NCBI GenBank assembly: GCA_046726235.1 | Contig: JBKPAD010000001.1 | Span: forward strand, 62,001 to 126,000 | Direction: 5' to 3' | Source of the DNA: Nitricoxidireducens sp046726235 | Lineage (GTDB): Bacteria > Pseudomonadota > Gammaproteobacteria > Burkholderiales > Rhodocyclaceae | DNA: 64,000 nucleotides | Part shown: positions 1 to 7,715 of the stretch, in pieces | How positions within the stretch are numbered: the first letter of the stretch is position 1 | How the letters are laid out: each line of letters starts with the position of its first letter | Notes under the pieces: generated by a model | Seen by the model: the letters and a program-made list of their open reading frames with translations, nothing else | Told to the model about the DNA's origin: nothing | Database searches by the model: none | Made by a program: the position numbers and the translations under genes

Positions 1-414
1 TCTCAGCGAAAGGGGATAGGGTTCCCAGCCTGTCCCCTGTCCCGGCGGATTCTCCTCAATCCAGGCTCTGATCAGACGCTCGTGCCAGGCGGATCTTGCC
101 GGGGCGCCGTGAGCGTTCAGATCGTCGAAATAATGGAGGTTGTAGAGCCACAGCTTTGCCCGCGAAGGATTGTTCCAGTCCGCGGGAACAGCAACTTCGT
201 GCTCTTCGTTTAGAAAACGAAAGCTGCGCGCCGCAGTCATGCTTGGCTGCCGGGCAGCCGGTGCCGTCCAGTTGCCCGACGCGTTTCGCTTTGGCGGCGC
301 CGGGCGCGTATCGGGACATGGACGGCTGATGCGGGAGGCCAGTCGCCCCCATATTTGCACCGGCTTCAGATGGCGCAAGGTGTTAAAGTACAGCTTCGCC
401 TTGCGTAGTGTCAA
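1..414 (-). CDS. Heparinase II/III-like protein, N-terminal part (runs off window)
   Basis: An open minus-strand frame of 138 codons runs from a TTG at 414 to the window edge without a stop. The TTG overlaps the stop of the 2-epimerase gene as TTGA, which fits the coupling style of this operon. The translation contains IWGRLASRI, then LYNLHYFDDLN at about residues 84-94, and then NPPG and GWEPYPLSLR near the edge. From memory these are hallmarks of the N-terminal helical domain of heparinase II/III-type polysaccharide lyases found in polysaccharide clusters. The catalytic and beta-sandwich domains would lie outside the window. A lyase of this type could act on uronic-acid-containing polymer in the periplasm. 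No signal peptide is evident, as is common in this subgroup. The family call is fairly firm, the role is inferred. Confidence 0.72.
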   Translation of the reverse strand, partial: MTLRKAKLYFNTLRHLKPVQIWGRLASRISRPCPDTRPAPPKRNASGNWTAPAARQPSMTAARSFRFLNEEHEVAVPADWNNPSRAKLWLYNLHYFDDLNAHGAPARSAWHERLIRAWIEENPPGQGTGWEPYPLSLR

Positions 415-1502
415 AGAAGCTTTTCCAGAATCGCGACAATACGCTCGCCGGTACGGCCGTCCCAAAGTTCGGGAATTGCGCCCTTCTTCCACTGCCGCGC
501 GAATACCCTGTCCAACGCCGGCTTGATGGCATCTGGGTCAGTACCGACCAACTCGTTGGTTCCCACCGTTACGGTCTCCGGCCGCTCGGTGGTATCGCGC
601 AACGTTAGGCAGGGAACGCCCATGACCGTGGTTTCTTCGGTGATACCGCCGGAGTCCGTAACCACCGCTTTTGCATAGCGGACAAGGTGGTTGAACTCAA
701 GATAGGGTTGCGCCTCCACCAAGCGGATGTTTGCTGGAATACCCGGCACTTCGCGCAGCGTCTTTGCAGTACGCGGATGGACAGGAAAGACGACCGACAG
801 CCCGCGCGTGGCTTCCCCGATAGAACGCAGCAAGCGTGCCAAGCGCGTGGCGTCATCGACGTTCGCAGGGCGATGAAGCGTGACGACAAAGTAGCGGTCC
901 GCGACAAGGCCGAGTTCGTCCCAGAAACGAGGAGGGCGCAGCCGGTCGATGTTGGCAAGCAGGGTATCGATCATCGTATTACCGACGAAATGGACGCGCT
1001 CGTCGGCGACGCCGGAACGGCGGAGATTGTCGTTCGCGACCTCGCTCGTAGTGAAGAAATGGTTGGTGATCGAGTCGGTGACCATGCGGTTGATCTCTTC
1101 CGGCATGGTCCAGTCTCCGGAACGGATGCCTGCTTCCACATGTGCGACCGGAACGCACTGCTTCTGAGCGGTGATGGCGCATGCCATAGTTGAGGTGACA
1201 TCGCCGACGACAACGCAAAGGTCGCTGCGTCGCTCTCGCAGCAGGCGTTCGTAGCCGATCATGATTGCCGCGGTCTGCTCCGCCTGAGTGCCGGAGCCCA
1301 CCCCGAGATTAACTTCAGGTTCGGGAATATCGAGTTGCTTAAAGAAGTCCCCAGACAACCGTTCATCATAGTGCTGCCCGGTGTGTAGGAGGCGATAGCG
1401 CAGCATTCCACCGGCCCGCGCTCTTCTGTCCAACTCCTTGGCGATGGGACCGATCTTCATGAAGTTCGGGCGAGCGCCCGCAACCACATCGATCAATTTC
1501 AC
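411..1502 (-). CDS. wecB: UDP-N-acetylglucosamine 2-epimerase (non-hydrolysing)
   Basis: This 363-residue GT-B-fold enzyme interconverts UDP-GlcNAc and UDP-ManNAc or a related UDP-2-acetamido sugar in the cytoplasm. The N-terminus has GARPNFMK (residues 9-16), then HVEAG at 121-125 and PEEINR at 134-139, the non-hydrolysing WecB signature rather than the HGGE-type motif of hydrolysing NeuC/LegG. Near the C-terminus are TDSGG and EET. The start is the GTG at 1502, which overlaps the TGA of the upstream oxidoreductase as GTGA; an upstream in-frame extension would run through that gene and is rejected. Because the same locus has a UDP-hexosamine 6-dehydrogenase, a Gfo/Idh oxidoreductase, aminotransferases and WbpG-type amidotransferases, it could instead be a WbpI-like epimerase acting on a UDP-2,3-diacetamido uronic acid. 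The sequence alone does not decide. Confidence 0.9.
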   Translation of the reverse strand: MKLIDVVAGARPNFMKIGPIAKELDRRARAGGMLRYRLLHTGQHYDERLSGDFFKQLDIPEPEVNLGVGSGTQAEQTAAIMIGYERLLRERRSDLCVVVGDVTSTMACAITAQKQCVPVAHVEAGIRSGDWTMPEEINRMVTDSITNHFFTTSEVANDNLRRSGVADERVHFVGNTMIDTLLANIDRLRPPRFWDELGLVADRYFVVTLHRPANVDDATRLARLLRSIGEATRGLSVVFPVHPRTAKTLREVPGIPANIRLVEAQPYLEFNHLVRYAKAVVTDSGGITEETTVMGVPCLTLRDTTERPETVTVGTNELVGTDPDAIKPALDRVFARQWKKGAIPELWDGRTGERIVAILEKLL

Positions 1503-3628
1503 TGCACAGCCTCTGCGATTTCGATGCTGATCCGGCTGACTTCGATCAGTTCCTCGAACGGGATCGGCGCGACACCCCCTGCTTCGATGGCTTTCACGAA
1601 GGCAGCGGCACAGCCATTCTGTCCCTTGTCCTGGCGCCACAGCCTCATGGTATCGAATCCGGGCCAGCCATAGCCGCGAAGGCGACGGAAGTTGTCGAGT
1701 TGAAGGACGCGACCGGCGGCGAATATCTCAAGCCGCTCCTTTGGAAACGACTTGCTGCCGTTGGCAAAGTAATGAATGGTACCTATCGATCCGTCCACGA
1801 ACCGGAGTTGGAAGGTAGCGGTGTCTCGACTGGCTCCCGTCATGGCCATGCTCTGCCATTCCGCGACCGATGTGCCTGCGAGGAAGCGTAGCAGGTCGAC
1901 GAAATGGCACGCCTCCCCAACGATCCTTCCTCCGCCTACGCGCTTATCCTGCGTCCAGTGGCTTTCCGGAATGGCGCCCGCGTTTACCGTCATCACAAAG
2001 GTCTTCGGCCCCTTCGTGCCGGCGAGAAGCGCTTTCGCCTTCTGCACCTGGGGTGCGAAGCGCCGATTGAAACCTACCATGAGGATCGGCTGTGCCGGAT
2101 CGCGCCCCGCCGCCGCATAAGCGGCTTCGATCTCCCGCAGTTCCGCCCGGGCAAGGCACAACGGCTTTTCGACGAAGACGTGCTTGCCAGCCTGAAGCGC
2201 CTCGCAGACGAACTTGCAGTGGCTATCGTGGCGGGTTGAAATGATTACTGCGTTGACCTCGGGATCCGCGAATGCGCCTGTTGCATCGGTCGTGGCCGTC
2301 TCGAAGCCGTATTTGTGTCCCGCGTGTACTCCGCTGACCCCAGCGCTGCACGCGACCGTCCTCAGGCGTGCGCCTGTAGATTTAAAGGCGGGGATGAGGA
2401 TGGCCGTCGCGTAATTGCCCGCGCCAATGAATGCCAGCGATGCAGCTCGCGCCGCTATCAACGACTGATACGGCCTCAGTTCCACCACGCGCTGTCGGAC
2501 CACCGCCAGCGGGCGATCCACAGCCGGGTATTCGAGCAGGATCCCCAACGACGCTTCCGCGCCCGCGACGATTTCGTACGCCTTCTCCGCCGCCGACACT
2601 GGAAAGCGATGCGTGATTAGCGGCTCTACGTCGAGGCGCCCGTCCGCCATCATGTCGAGTACCGCTTCGAAGTTGCGCTGCTCCGTCCAGCGAACGAACC
2701 CAACCGGATAGTCCTGCCCTTTCTCTTCGTAATTCGCGTCGTAGCGTCCCGGTCCGTATGAGCAGGAAACCTGGAAGCTCAGTTCCTTTTCATAGAAGTC
2801 GGCCCGGGAGAGTTCGAGACCCGTGACTCCGACAAGCACGATCCGGCCGCGTTTGCGGCTCATAACGGCCGCCTGATGTACCGGCTCACTGCTCTGGGTC
2901 GATGCCGTAATGATGACCGCGTCCACGCCTCGGTTTCGCGAGAACGCCTGAGCAGCGGCTATCGGATCCTCCCCCGCCGACAAATCCACCACCTCAGCAC
3001 CAAAGCGCCGCGCGAGGGCCAACTTGTCCGCATCGAAATCGATTCCGAGCACTCGACATCCTTGGGCGCGCAGCAGCTGCACAGCCATGAGTCCGATCAG
3101 ACCCAGTCCGGTAACGACTACTGACTCGCCGAGCGTCGGCCGCGCCAGGCGAATGCCCTGCAGCGCGATCGCGCCGATCACGGTGAAAGCCGCCTCTTCG
3201 TCCGAAACCGTGTCTGGTATCCGCGCACAGAGATTGATCGGAACACTGACGATTTCTGCATGCCGGCCGTTCGATACGACCCGTTCTCCGGCAGACAGCG
3301 TGGTAATACCGGCGCCTGCTTCCAGCACGCGCCCTACGTTGCAATAGCCCAGCGGCAGCGGTTGATCGAGCTTGTTGAAGACCGCCTCCAGTGTAGGCAT
3401 GAGCCCGTCCGTACGAACCTTGTCGACGACCATGCGCACCTTGTCCGGTTGCTGGCGCGCCTTCTGGATCCAGCCCGCCTTGCCGAACTCGACCAGCATC
3501 CGTTCCGTCCCAGCCGATATGAGCGACGCATTGGAGCGAATTAGGACACTGCCGGCACCCACAGCGGGACACGGTACGTCCGCCACCGAGGTCACACCGG
3601 TCTTAAGGCTTTGTAAAACCTGTTTCAC
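1499..3628 (-). CDS. Bi-domain oxidoreductase (MDR alcohol dehydrogenase + Gfo/Idh/MocA)
   Basis: This 709-residue protein fuses two NAD(P)-dependent oxidoreductases. Residues 1 to about 370 form a medium-chain dehydrogenase with the Rossmann motif GLGLIG at 174-179. Residues 395-709 form a Gfo/Idh/MocA domain with GAGNYA at 402-407 and the EKP lysine motif at 487-489. The obvious catalytic zinc ligands of classical alcohol dehydrogenases are not seen, so the first half is probably zinc-independent. The GTG start at 3628 overlaps the preceding acyltransferase stop as GTGA; the in-frame extension to 3724 lies inside that gene. Such fusions occur in polysaccharide clusters, often beside heparinase and WecB genes as here. 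Substrate is unknown; a nucleotide-sugar or sugar-acid oxidation and reduction couple (for example epimerisation through a keto intermediate) is plausible. Confidence 0.85.
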   Translation of the reverse strand: MKQVLQSLKTGVTSVADVPCPAVGAGSVLIRSNASLISAGTERMLVEFGKAGWIQKARQQPDKVRMVVDKVRTDGLMPTLEAVFNKLDQPLPLGYCNVGRVLEAGAGITTLSAGERVVSNGRHAEIVSVPINLCARIPDTVSDEEAAFTVIGAIALQGIRLARPTLGESVVVTGLGLIGLMAVQLLRAQGCRVLGIDFDADKLALARRFGAEVVDLSAGEDPIAAAQAFSRNRGVDAVIITASTQSSEPVHQAAVMSRKRGRIVLVGVTGLELSRADFYEKELSFQVSCSYGPGRYDANYEEKGQDYPVGFVRWTEQRNFEAVLDMMADGRLDVEPLITHRFPVSAAEKAYEIVAGAEASLGILLEYPAVDRPLAVVRQRVVELRPYQSLIAARAASLAFIGAGNYATAILIPAFKSTGARLRTVACSAGVSGVHAGHKYGFETATTDATGAFADPEVNAVIISTRHDSHCKFVCEALQAGKHVFVEKPLCLARAELREIEAAYAAAGRDPAQPILMVGFNRRFAPQVQKAKALLAGTKGPKTFVMTVNAGAIPESHWTQDKRVGGGRIVGEACHFVDLLRFLAGTSVAEWQSMAMTGASRDTATFQLRFVDGSIGTIHYFANGSKSFPKERLEIFAAGRVLQLDNFRRLRGYGWPGFDTMRLWRQDKGQNGCAAAFVKAIEAGGVAPIPFEELIEVSRISIEIAEAVQ

Positions 3629-4787
3629 GAATGGATTTCCTTCGAATCGTGACCGCCGTCCGCATACACGGGAAAGAATGCGTGTGATTTCATGCTGAGC
3701 GCCGGCTTTTCTATCAATCGCCAAGAAAGGTAAGCGAGCAGCATTACCAATCCGAGGGCAAACGCCAGCTTACCGAAATCGCCCGTCATGCGGGCGAAGA
3801 TAAGCAGGTTGAGCATTGGCATGTGGTAGATGTACACACCATATGAGATGTCGTTTCTTCCAAGCACGCGCCACGACAGGTCGGGTAACGAGTATGCGCA
3901 GGACAAAACGGCTGCTGCCAGCAGCAGAAACAGGGGAGCGCTTATTCCGTTGCCGAGCCGCAGCATGCCATCGCCGACTAGATAGATGCAGGCGATCGCA
4001 TATGCTGCCATGAACAAGTAGGCTCGACCGGCAACGAAACGATAGGCGCGCGGGAACTGCCTTTGTGCGATCACTCCAGCAAGAAACATGTAGAACCACG
4101 GCACGAAGGAAACGCCCAGCAGCTTTCGGCCCATCGTCTCCCAGTGTGCCTCGTCAATCGAAAAATATGCAATGTTGACAGCCAGAAAGACTAGCGCCAA
4201 GACAACGAGCGCGGCGTCGAAGCGGCTCTTGGTCGGAGCAAAGCGTCCAATAAGCCGATAGATGAACGGCATGAGCACATAGAACTGCAGTTCGACCGCG
4301 ATCGTCCAAAGACTGCCATTGATGACGCCGACGCCGAAGCCTCGGAAGAACTCAGGGTTGTAGAACTGCAGCACCGTGCTCTGCGCCACGAACCAAAGCA
4401 GAACCGCCCCCCCCCAGCCGCCCTCAAATCCGGATAGCCGGTTGCGAGAACCATCGCGAGCGAAAAGAGCGTGCATACCACCAGCGCCGGATATATGCGG
4501 AGCGCTCGGTTCACCGAATAGTCCGCGAGATTGCCGGTGCTCTCATAGGACTTGCTGATGAGAAAACCGCTGACGAAGAAGAATATCGGCACGCCGGGAA
4601 AGTAGGACACCCAAGCCAGTGCTGACACCGCAGCCGGAGGGATATCGAGATGCGAAATGCCGTGTGTCACTGCGACCTGGACGGCCGCGCACAACCGGAC
4701 AAGATCAAAGTTGTTGGTGCGAAAGGCGCCGTCCGCCGTCGCATCGCGCGCCGGTGCTGGTTCACTCCGACTAGCCGATGCAGGCAT
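3625..4787 (-). pseudogene. Acyltransferase family 3 (OafA-like), reading frame broken at a G9 tract
   Basis: Two overlapping frames together encode one integral membrane acyltransferase. The first runs from ATG 4787: NFDLVRLCAA, a conserved THG with His42, a hydrophobic FPGVPIFFFVSGF and the family NRALRIYP at 93-100. The second runs to the stop at 3625 and carries the remaining membrane segments and a WRLIEKP end. They join at a run of nine C on the plus strand (4407-4415, G on the coding strand). The span is 1163 nt, so ten or seven G would restore a single frame of about 387 residues; with nine the product stops early. OafA/NodX-type enzymes O-acetylate polysaccharide using cytoplasmic acetyl-CoA. 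The gene lies within a coupled operon (GTGA with the next gene). The break may be phase variation, a real pseudogene or a sequencing error in the homopolymer. Confidence 0.85.
4407..4415. repeat. Nine-base C/G homopolymer inside the acyltransferase gene
   Basis: A run of nine C on the plus strand (G on the coding strand) sits exactly where the two acyltransferase frames meet. Poly-G tracts of this length in surface-antigen genes are classic slipped-strand contingency loci. Confidence 0.9.
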
Positions 4788-5535
4788 CTTTCTGATCCCG
4801 GTTCGGATAGTTGATGAGTACGGCCTTATACTTTCCCTTGAATACGAACAAGCTGCCAGCCGAGGCGCCAACAAGGCCGAAGCGGCGGATCAGGTCCTCG
4901 ATGTCGCCCATGCTGCCGGCGCCACCCAGAATCGTGATTGGAAGGCTCACGGCATCGCGGACGCGAGCTGCAAGTTCAAGATCGTAGCCCTTCATTTCGC
5001 CGTCACGGTCGATGGAGTTGACCACGATCTCGCCGGCTCCTGCCTCCTCTGCTCGCTTTGCGAACGACACCGGGTCCAGCGCAGTGCCGTTCGAGCCGTT
5101 GTGCGTGAAGATTTCGTATTTCCGCAGCAAGCCCGCCTTCTTTACGTCCATGACGACGACCACGCTCTGGCTGCCGACCTTGGCGGCGGCTCGCGAGATG
5201 AGTTGCGGGTCCCTGAGCGCCGCGTTGCTCAACGCCACCTTCTCCACCCCGAGACCGATGATCCGTTGAATCTGGTTTTCTGTCGCGACACCTCCGCCAT
5301 AGCAAAGGGGCATTCTGCATTCGGCGGCGAGATCCGCGATCAACGCGTAGTCGGGTTCGCGCTTCTGTACCGTGGCGTCGATGTCGACGACGATCAGTTC
5401 ATCGACTTCCTTTTCGTTGAAGATCCGGACTGCATTGATGGGATCGCCGACATACTTGTACTGGCCGAAGCGAACCGTCTTGACGAGACCGCCATTCTTG
5501 ACCAGCAGGCAGGGAATGATCCGCGGACGCAACAT
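4771..5535 (-). CDS. hisF2: HisF-like ammonia-channelling subunit for sugar amidotransferase
   Basis: This 254-residue TIM-barrel protein is homologous to the cyclase subunit of imidazole glycerol phosphate synthase. It begins RPRIIPCLLVKNGG: the catalytic Asp of true HisF (CLDVKDG, Asp11 in the Thermotoga enzyme) is Leu11 here, while the second Asp is kept at position 130 (VVVVMD). That pattern argues against imidazole ring formation. It matches, as far as I recall, the HisF2 proteins of LPS clusters that pass ammonia from HisH to WbpG. It sits directly between hisH and the acyltransferase in the order wbpG-hisH-hisF. The ATG at 5535 was chosen over the upstream TTG at 5553 because it aligns with the usual HisF start and has AGGA just upstream. 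Its end overlaps the acyltransferase start by 17 bases. Confidence 0.88.
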   Translation of the reverse strand: MLRPRIIPCLLVKNGGLVKTVRFGQYKYVGDPINAVRIFNEKEVDELIVVDIDATVQKREPDYALIADLAAECRMPLCYGGGVATENQIQRIIGLGVEKVALSNAALRDPQLISRAAAKVGSQSVVVVMDVKKAGLLRKYEIFTHNGSNGTALDPVSFAKRAEEAGAGEIVVNSIDRDGEMKGYDLELAARVRDAVSLPITILGGAGSMGDIEDLIRRFGLVGASAGSLFVFKGKYKAVLINYPNRDQKDACIG

Positions 5536-5539
5536 GTTC

Positions 5540-6154
5540 CTAAAGTTCGGCAAAGTTCTTCAACAATTGGCTGCCCCAACCATGGCTCTTCTCTGGATGG
5601 AACTGCGTGCCGCAGATGTTTCCCGCCTGCACTGCCGAAGCGAAGCGCCCGTTGTAGTCGGTCGTCGCTAGGACGTCGGCCGCAGTAGCCGGCGCGATGT
5701 AGTAGGAATGCAGGAAGTAGAAACGCGGGGCTGCCAGCCCTCCGAAAAGCACAGCGTCCTCCCGCGGCAGCACGTCGTTCCAGCCCATGTGCGGCAGACG
5801 CGTCCTCTGCTGATTAAATGCCGCTTCGTCGAACCGCCTCACTTCGGCATCGATCCAGCCGAGCCCCGGCTGGCTTCCTTCGTCGCTGCAGCGCGCCATC
5901 ATTTGCATACCGACGCACACGCCCAGGACCGGGCGGCGCCGGTTCAGTACGAGATCGTCCAGGCAATCGCGCATGCCGGACTCGTTTAGGCGGGTCATCG
6001 CCCAATCGAATGCGCCGACGCCGGGAAGAATGATGCGTTCAGCCACCCTCAGTTCGCTTGCCGTCTGGGCGACATCCACCGGAATACTGAGCCGTCGATA
6101 AATGTTGACGAAGGCTCTTACATTACCGAGCCCGTAGTCGACGAGCGTGATCAT
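5540..6154 (-). CDS. hisH2: HisH-like glutamine amidotransferase subunit
   Basis: This 204-residue class I glutamine amidotransferase hydrolyses glutamine to supply ammonia. It starts MITLVDYGLGN, has the nucleophile Cys80 in GVCVGMQ and the His/Glu of the triad in QFHPEKSH close to the C-terminus. The ATG at 6154 overlaps the wbpG stop as ATGA, and hisF follows 4 bases after its stop. In Pseudomonas aeruginosa the equivalent HisH2-HisF2 pair feeds WbpG, which turns an acetamido group into acetamidino. The position between wbpG and hisF here indicates the same job rather than histidine synthesis; no other his genes are present. The in-frame extension to 6343 lies within wbpG and is not used. 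Confidence 0.9.
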   Translation of the reverse strand: MITLVDYGLGNVRAFVNIYRRLSIPVDVAQTASELRVAERIILPGVGAFDWAMTRLNESGMRDCLDDLVLNRRRPVLGVCVGMQMMARCSDEGSQPGLGWIDAEVRRFDEAAFNQQRTRLPHMGWNDVLPREDAVLFGGLAAPRFYFLHSYYIAPATAADVLATTDYNGRFASAVQAGNICGTQFHPEKSHGWGSQLLKNFAEL

Positions 6155-7293
6155 CGCTTGCCGCCGACTTCGAGGCCGAGCAGTTTCATCGCCTTTGCGC
6201 CGAGAGTATAGATCCACGCCTGGGAACGATAGTCCTTGTAGCTCAGGTTGGGCGCATCCATGTACCCCTGGAGTTCGTCTGTCGAAATGCCGAGCTTGGT
6301 GGCAACGTATTGGAAATCCGTCGCGATCGAGGATTCGTCCCAAGGCGGAACGGCAAGCCGGTCGACGGCCTCTTCGCGCGTCATTTGCCCGGTCAGGATC
6401 AGACTCGAGTATTGCACGCGTCGCGGGTCGTAGCCGAACTTCTTGGGCAGCCAGTAGCTTTCGTAAAAACGGGTGAAGCGCGACTCGAAATGCTTCTGCG
6501 GATACGGCTGCCAGCCGAATTTCCTTACCAGAAGCTGAATTGCCTCACTCTTGATGTACGGAACGCAGTTCAGCGGCCGCAGCACTTTGATCCGCTTGAC
6601 GTATGGAAGATAGGCCTTGTGCCAAAGAATCGAGGTCGTGGGGAACGTGGTAAGCGGCCTCGATCCGAACTTGCGGTGAATATCGAGCAACTGGGTACTG
6701 TCCGACTGGTAGTACATCCATTCCACCGGATTCCGCACGCACTCGGTAGAAAGGTTTGCGCCAGTCAAGATGTACGGTACTTTGTATGCGCTCGCGAACT
6801 TGTACATCGTCGCGAAGAATGCGTGATCCTGCGGCGCGTCGATGTGCGGAACCCCCGACTTGAAGAAGGCGAGCTGCAGGTCCCGCATCTCGTCCCAGTC
6901 GATTACCTCCGTGTACAAATCAAGACCCAGGCCATCGACGAGACGTTCGATGTTGTTGACCGCCTCCTGGGAATTCCATCCCGCGTCGACGTGGAAGACC
7001 AGGGGGCGCAGTCCCAGTTCTTCCTTGGCAATGTACGTGAGATAAGAACTGTCGATCCCACCGCTCATTCCGATGATGCAGTCGAATTCCTTCCCCGCGC
7101 CGGCCCGCTTGATCTTTTCCACCATGCAAGCCAAGAGATGCTGCCCCTTAGCGTCGGTGTGCCAACGCGGCAAAGTATGCGAAATAAAGGTTCTGCAGTG
7201 ATCACAGACTCCCTTCTCATCGAAGGCGATCAATGCGTCGCTGGTGTCCATGACGCAATTGCTGCATATCTGGTAACGAGGGTGCCCGGTCAT
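6151..7293 (-). CDS. wbpG: N-acetyl sugar amidotransferase (WbpG/PseA family)
   Basis: This 380-residue enzyme belongs to the PP-loop ATP pyrophosphatase superfamily. It shows CSNC (Cys10, Cys13) and CDHC (Cys30, Cys33), a likely zinc site, followed by the P-loop SGGIDSS at 77-83. Family members adenylate the carbonyl of an N-acetyl sugar and replace it with ammonia to give an N-acetamidino group, as in ManNAc3NAm uronic acid or acetamidino nonulosonates. It is the first gene of the minus-strand operon and is coupled by ATGA to hisH, which with hisF provides the ammonia. The ATG at 7293 precedes the conserved YQICSNCVMD; the longer in-frame start at 7386 lies in the leader and adds unconserved sequence. 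A second family member is encoded at 34983-36116. Confidence 0.92.
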   Translation of the reverse strand: MTGHPRYQICSNCVMDTSDALIAFDEKGVCDHCRTFISHTLPRWHTDAKGQHLLACMVEKIKRAGAGKEFDCIIGMSGGIDSSYLTYIAKEELGLRPLVFHVDAGWNSQEAVNNIERLVDGLGLDLYTEVIDWDEMRDLQLAFFKSGVPHIDAPQDHAFFATMYKFASAYKVPYILTGANLSTECVRNPVEWMYYQSDSTQLLDIHRKFGSRPLTTFPTTSILWHKAYLPYVKRIKVLRPLNCVPYIKSEAIQLLVRKFGWQPYPQKHFESRFTRFYESYWLPKKFGYDPRRVQYSSLILTGQMTREEAVDRLAVPPWDESSIATDFQYVATKLGISTDELQGYMDAPNLSYKDYRSQAWIYTLGAKAMKLLGLEVGGKR

Positions 7294-7415
7294 TACGAAC
7301 CTACGTACTCCACGCAATTCGAAAATTGCAAATCCGATGGTGAACCGACAAAGCCATAACAACCGCGGGGATTTCGAGTGCGGCACGCCAGAGCCGCCTT
7401 TCCCAACCGTGGCCA

Positions 7416-7431
7416 GCCCAGCCGGCTGGGC
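7416..7431. repeat. 16-base perfect palindrome
   Basis: GCCCAGCC followed directly by GGCTGGGC forms a perfect dyad. It would lie in the untranslated leader of the wbpG operon, about 125 bases upstream of the start codon. It could be a regulator site or an RNA hairpin; no poly-U tract follows on either strand. Confidence 0.5.
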
Positions 7432-7488
7432 CTCATTGCAAAGGTTTTGTACCCGTCAGGAAGAGGACAAAAGGCTTTTGCTGTACGG

Positions 7489-7494
7489 ATTATA
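7489..7494 (-). promoter_or_regulatory. Candidate -10 element for the wbpG-hisH-hisF operon
   Basis: The minus strand reads TATAAT exactly at 7494-7489. A TTGGGG lies upstream at 7520-7515 but with a 20-base spacer, which is longer than ideal. If used, it would give a leader of about 190 bases before the ATG at 7293. Confidence 0.35.
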
Positions 7495-7523
7495 TACGGC
7501 GCCCGGCGGAAACGCCCCAAGCT

Positions 7524-7549
7524 CCCGGTTCCCGGGGTTCTGAACCGGG
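7524..7549. repeat. GC-rich hairpin (8-bp stem) in the divergent region
   Basis: CCCGGTTC at 7524-7531 pairs with GAACCGGG at 7542-7549 around a 10-base loop. It sits between the two candidate promoters and may separate transcription or bind a regulator. Confidence 0.4.
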
Positions 7550-7579
7550 CTCGATGACCCCGTTCGTCAAAGCAACTAC

Positions 7580-7608
7580 TTGATGTTTTTGCCCTCACGG
7601 TGTAAAAG
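7580..7608 (+). promoter_or_regulatory. Candidate sigma-70 promoter for the SDR/radical SAM operon
   Basis: TTGATG at 7580-7585 and TAAAAG at 7603-7608 are separated by 17 bases, each matching four of six consensus positions. The predicted start is about 100 bases upstream of the ATG at 7716. Confidence 0.35.
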
Positions 7609-7715
7609 CACGCTCCGGCCGAATTTTGTGTCGGCTCTTACCGTAATAAGGGGCGCGCCGAGACGTCGCGTTGTTCGCGACAGGTCGTTCCCGGTATATA
7701 TCCAAAAGTTGGCGT

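Larger units (their letters stand above)
7294..7715. other. Divergent intergenic region between two operons
   Basis: These 422 bases separate the wbpG operon (minus) from the SDR/radical SAM operon (plus). No convincing gene is seen. The region contains a 16-base perfect palindrome, a GC hairpin and candidate promoters for both directions (listed separately). Small open frames here lack family features and good ribosome binding sites. Confidence 0.75.

Noticed and set aside
1503..1640. Upstream extension of the 2-epimerase frame
   Set aside because: It lies inside the oxidoreductase gene and has no family similarity; the GTGA overlap gives a better start.
4771..6154. HisF and HisH as histidine biosynthesis genes
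   Set aside because: No other his genes are present, HisF lacks its first catalytic Asp, and wbpG is coupled to them.
7337..7543. Small plus-strand open frame of 68 codons in the divergent region
   Set aside because: No recognisable motif or ribosome binding site, and it overlaps the candidate wbpG leader and its palindrome.
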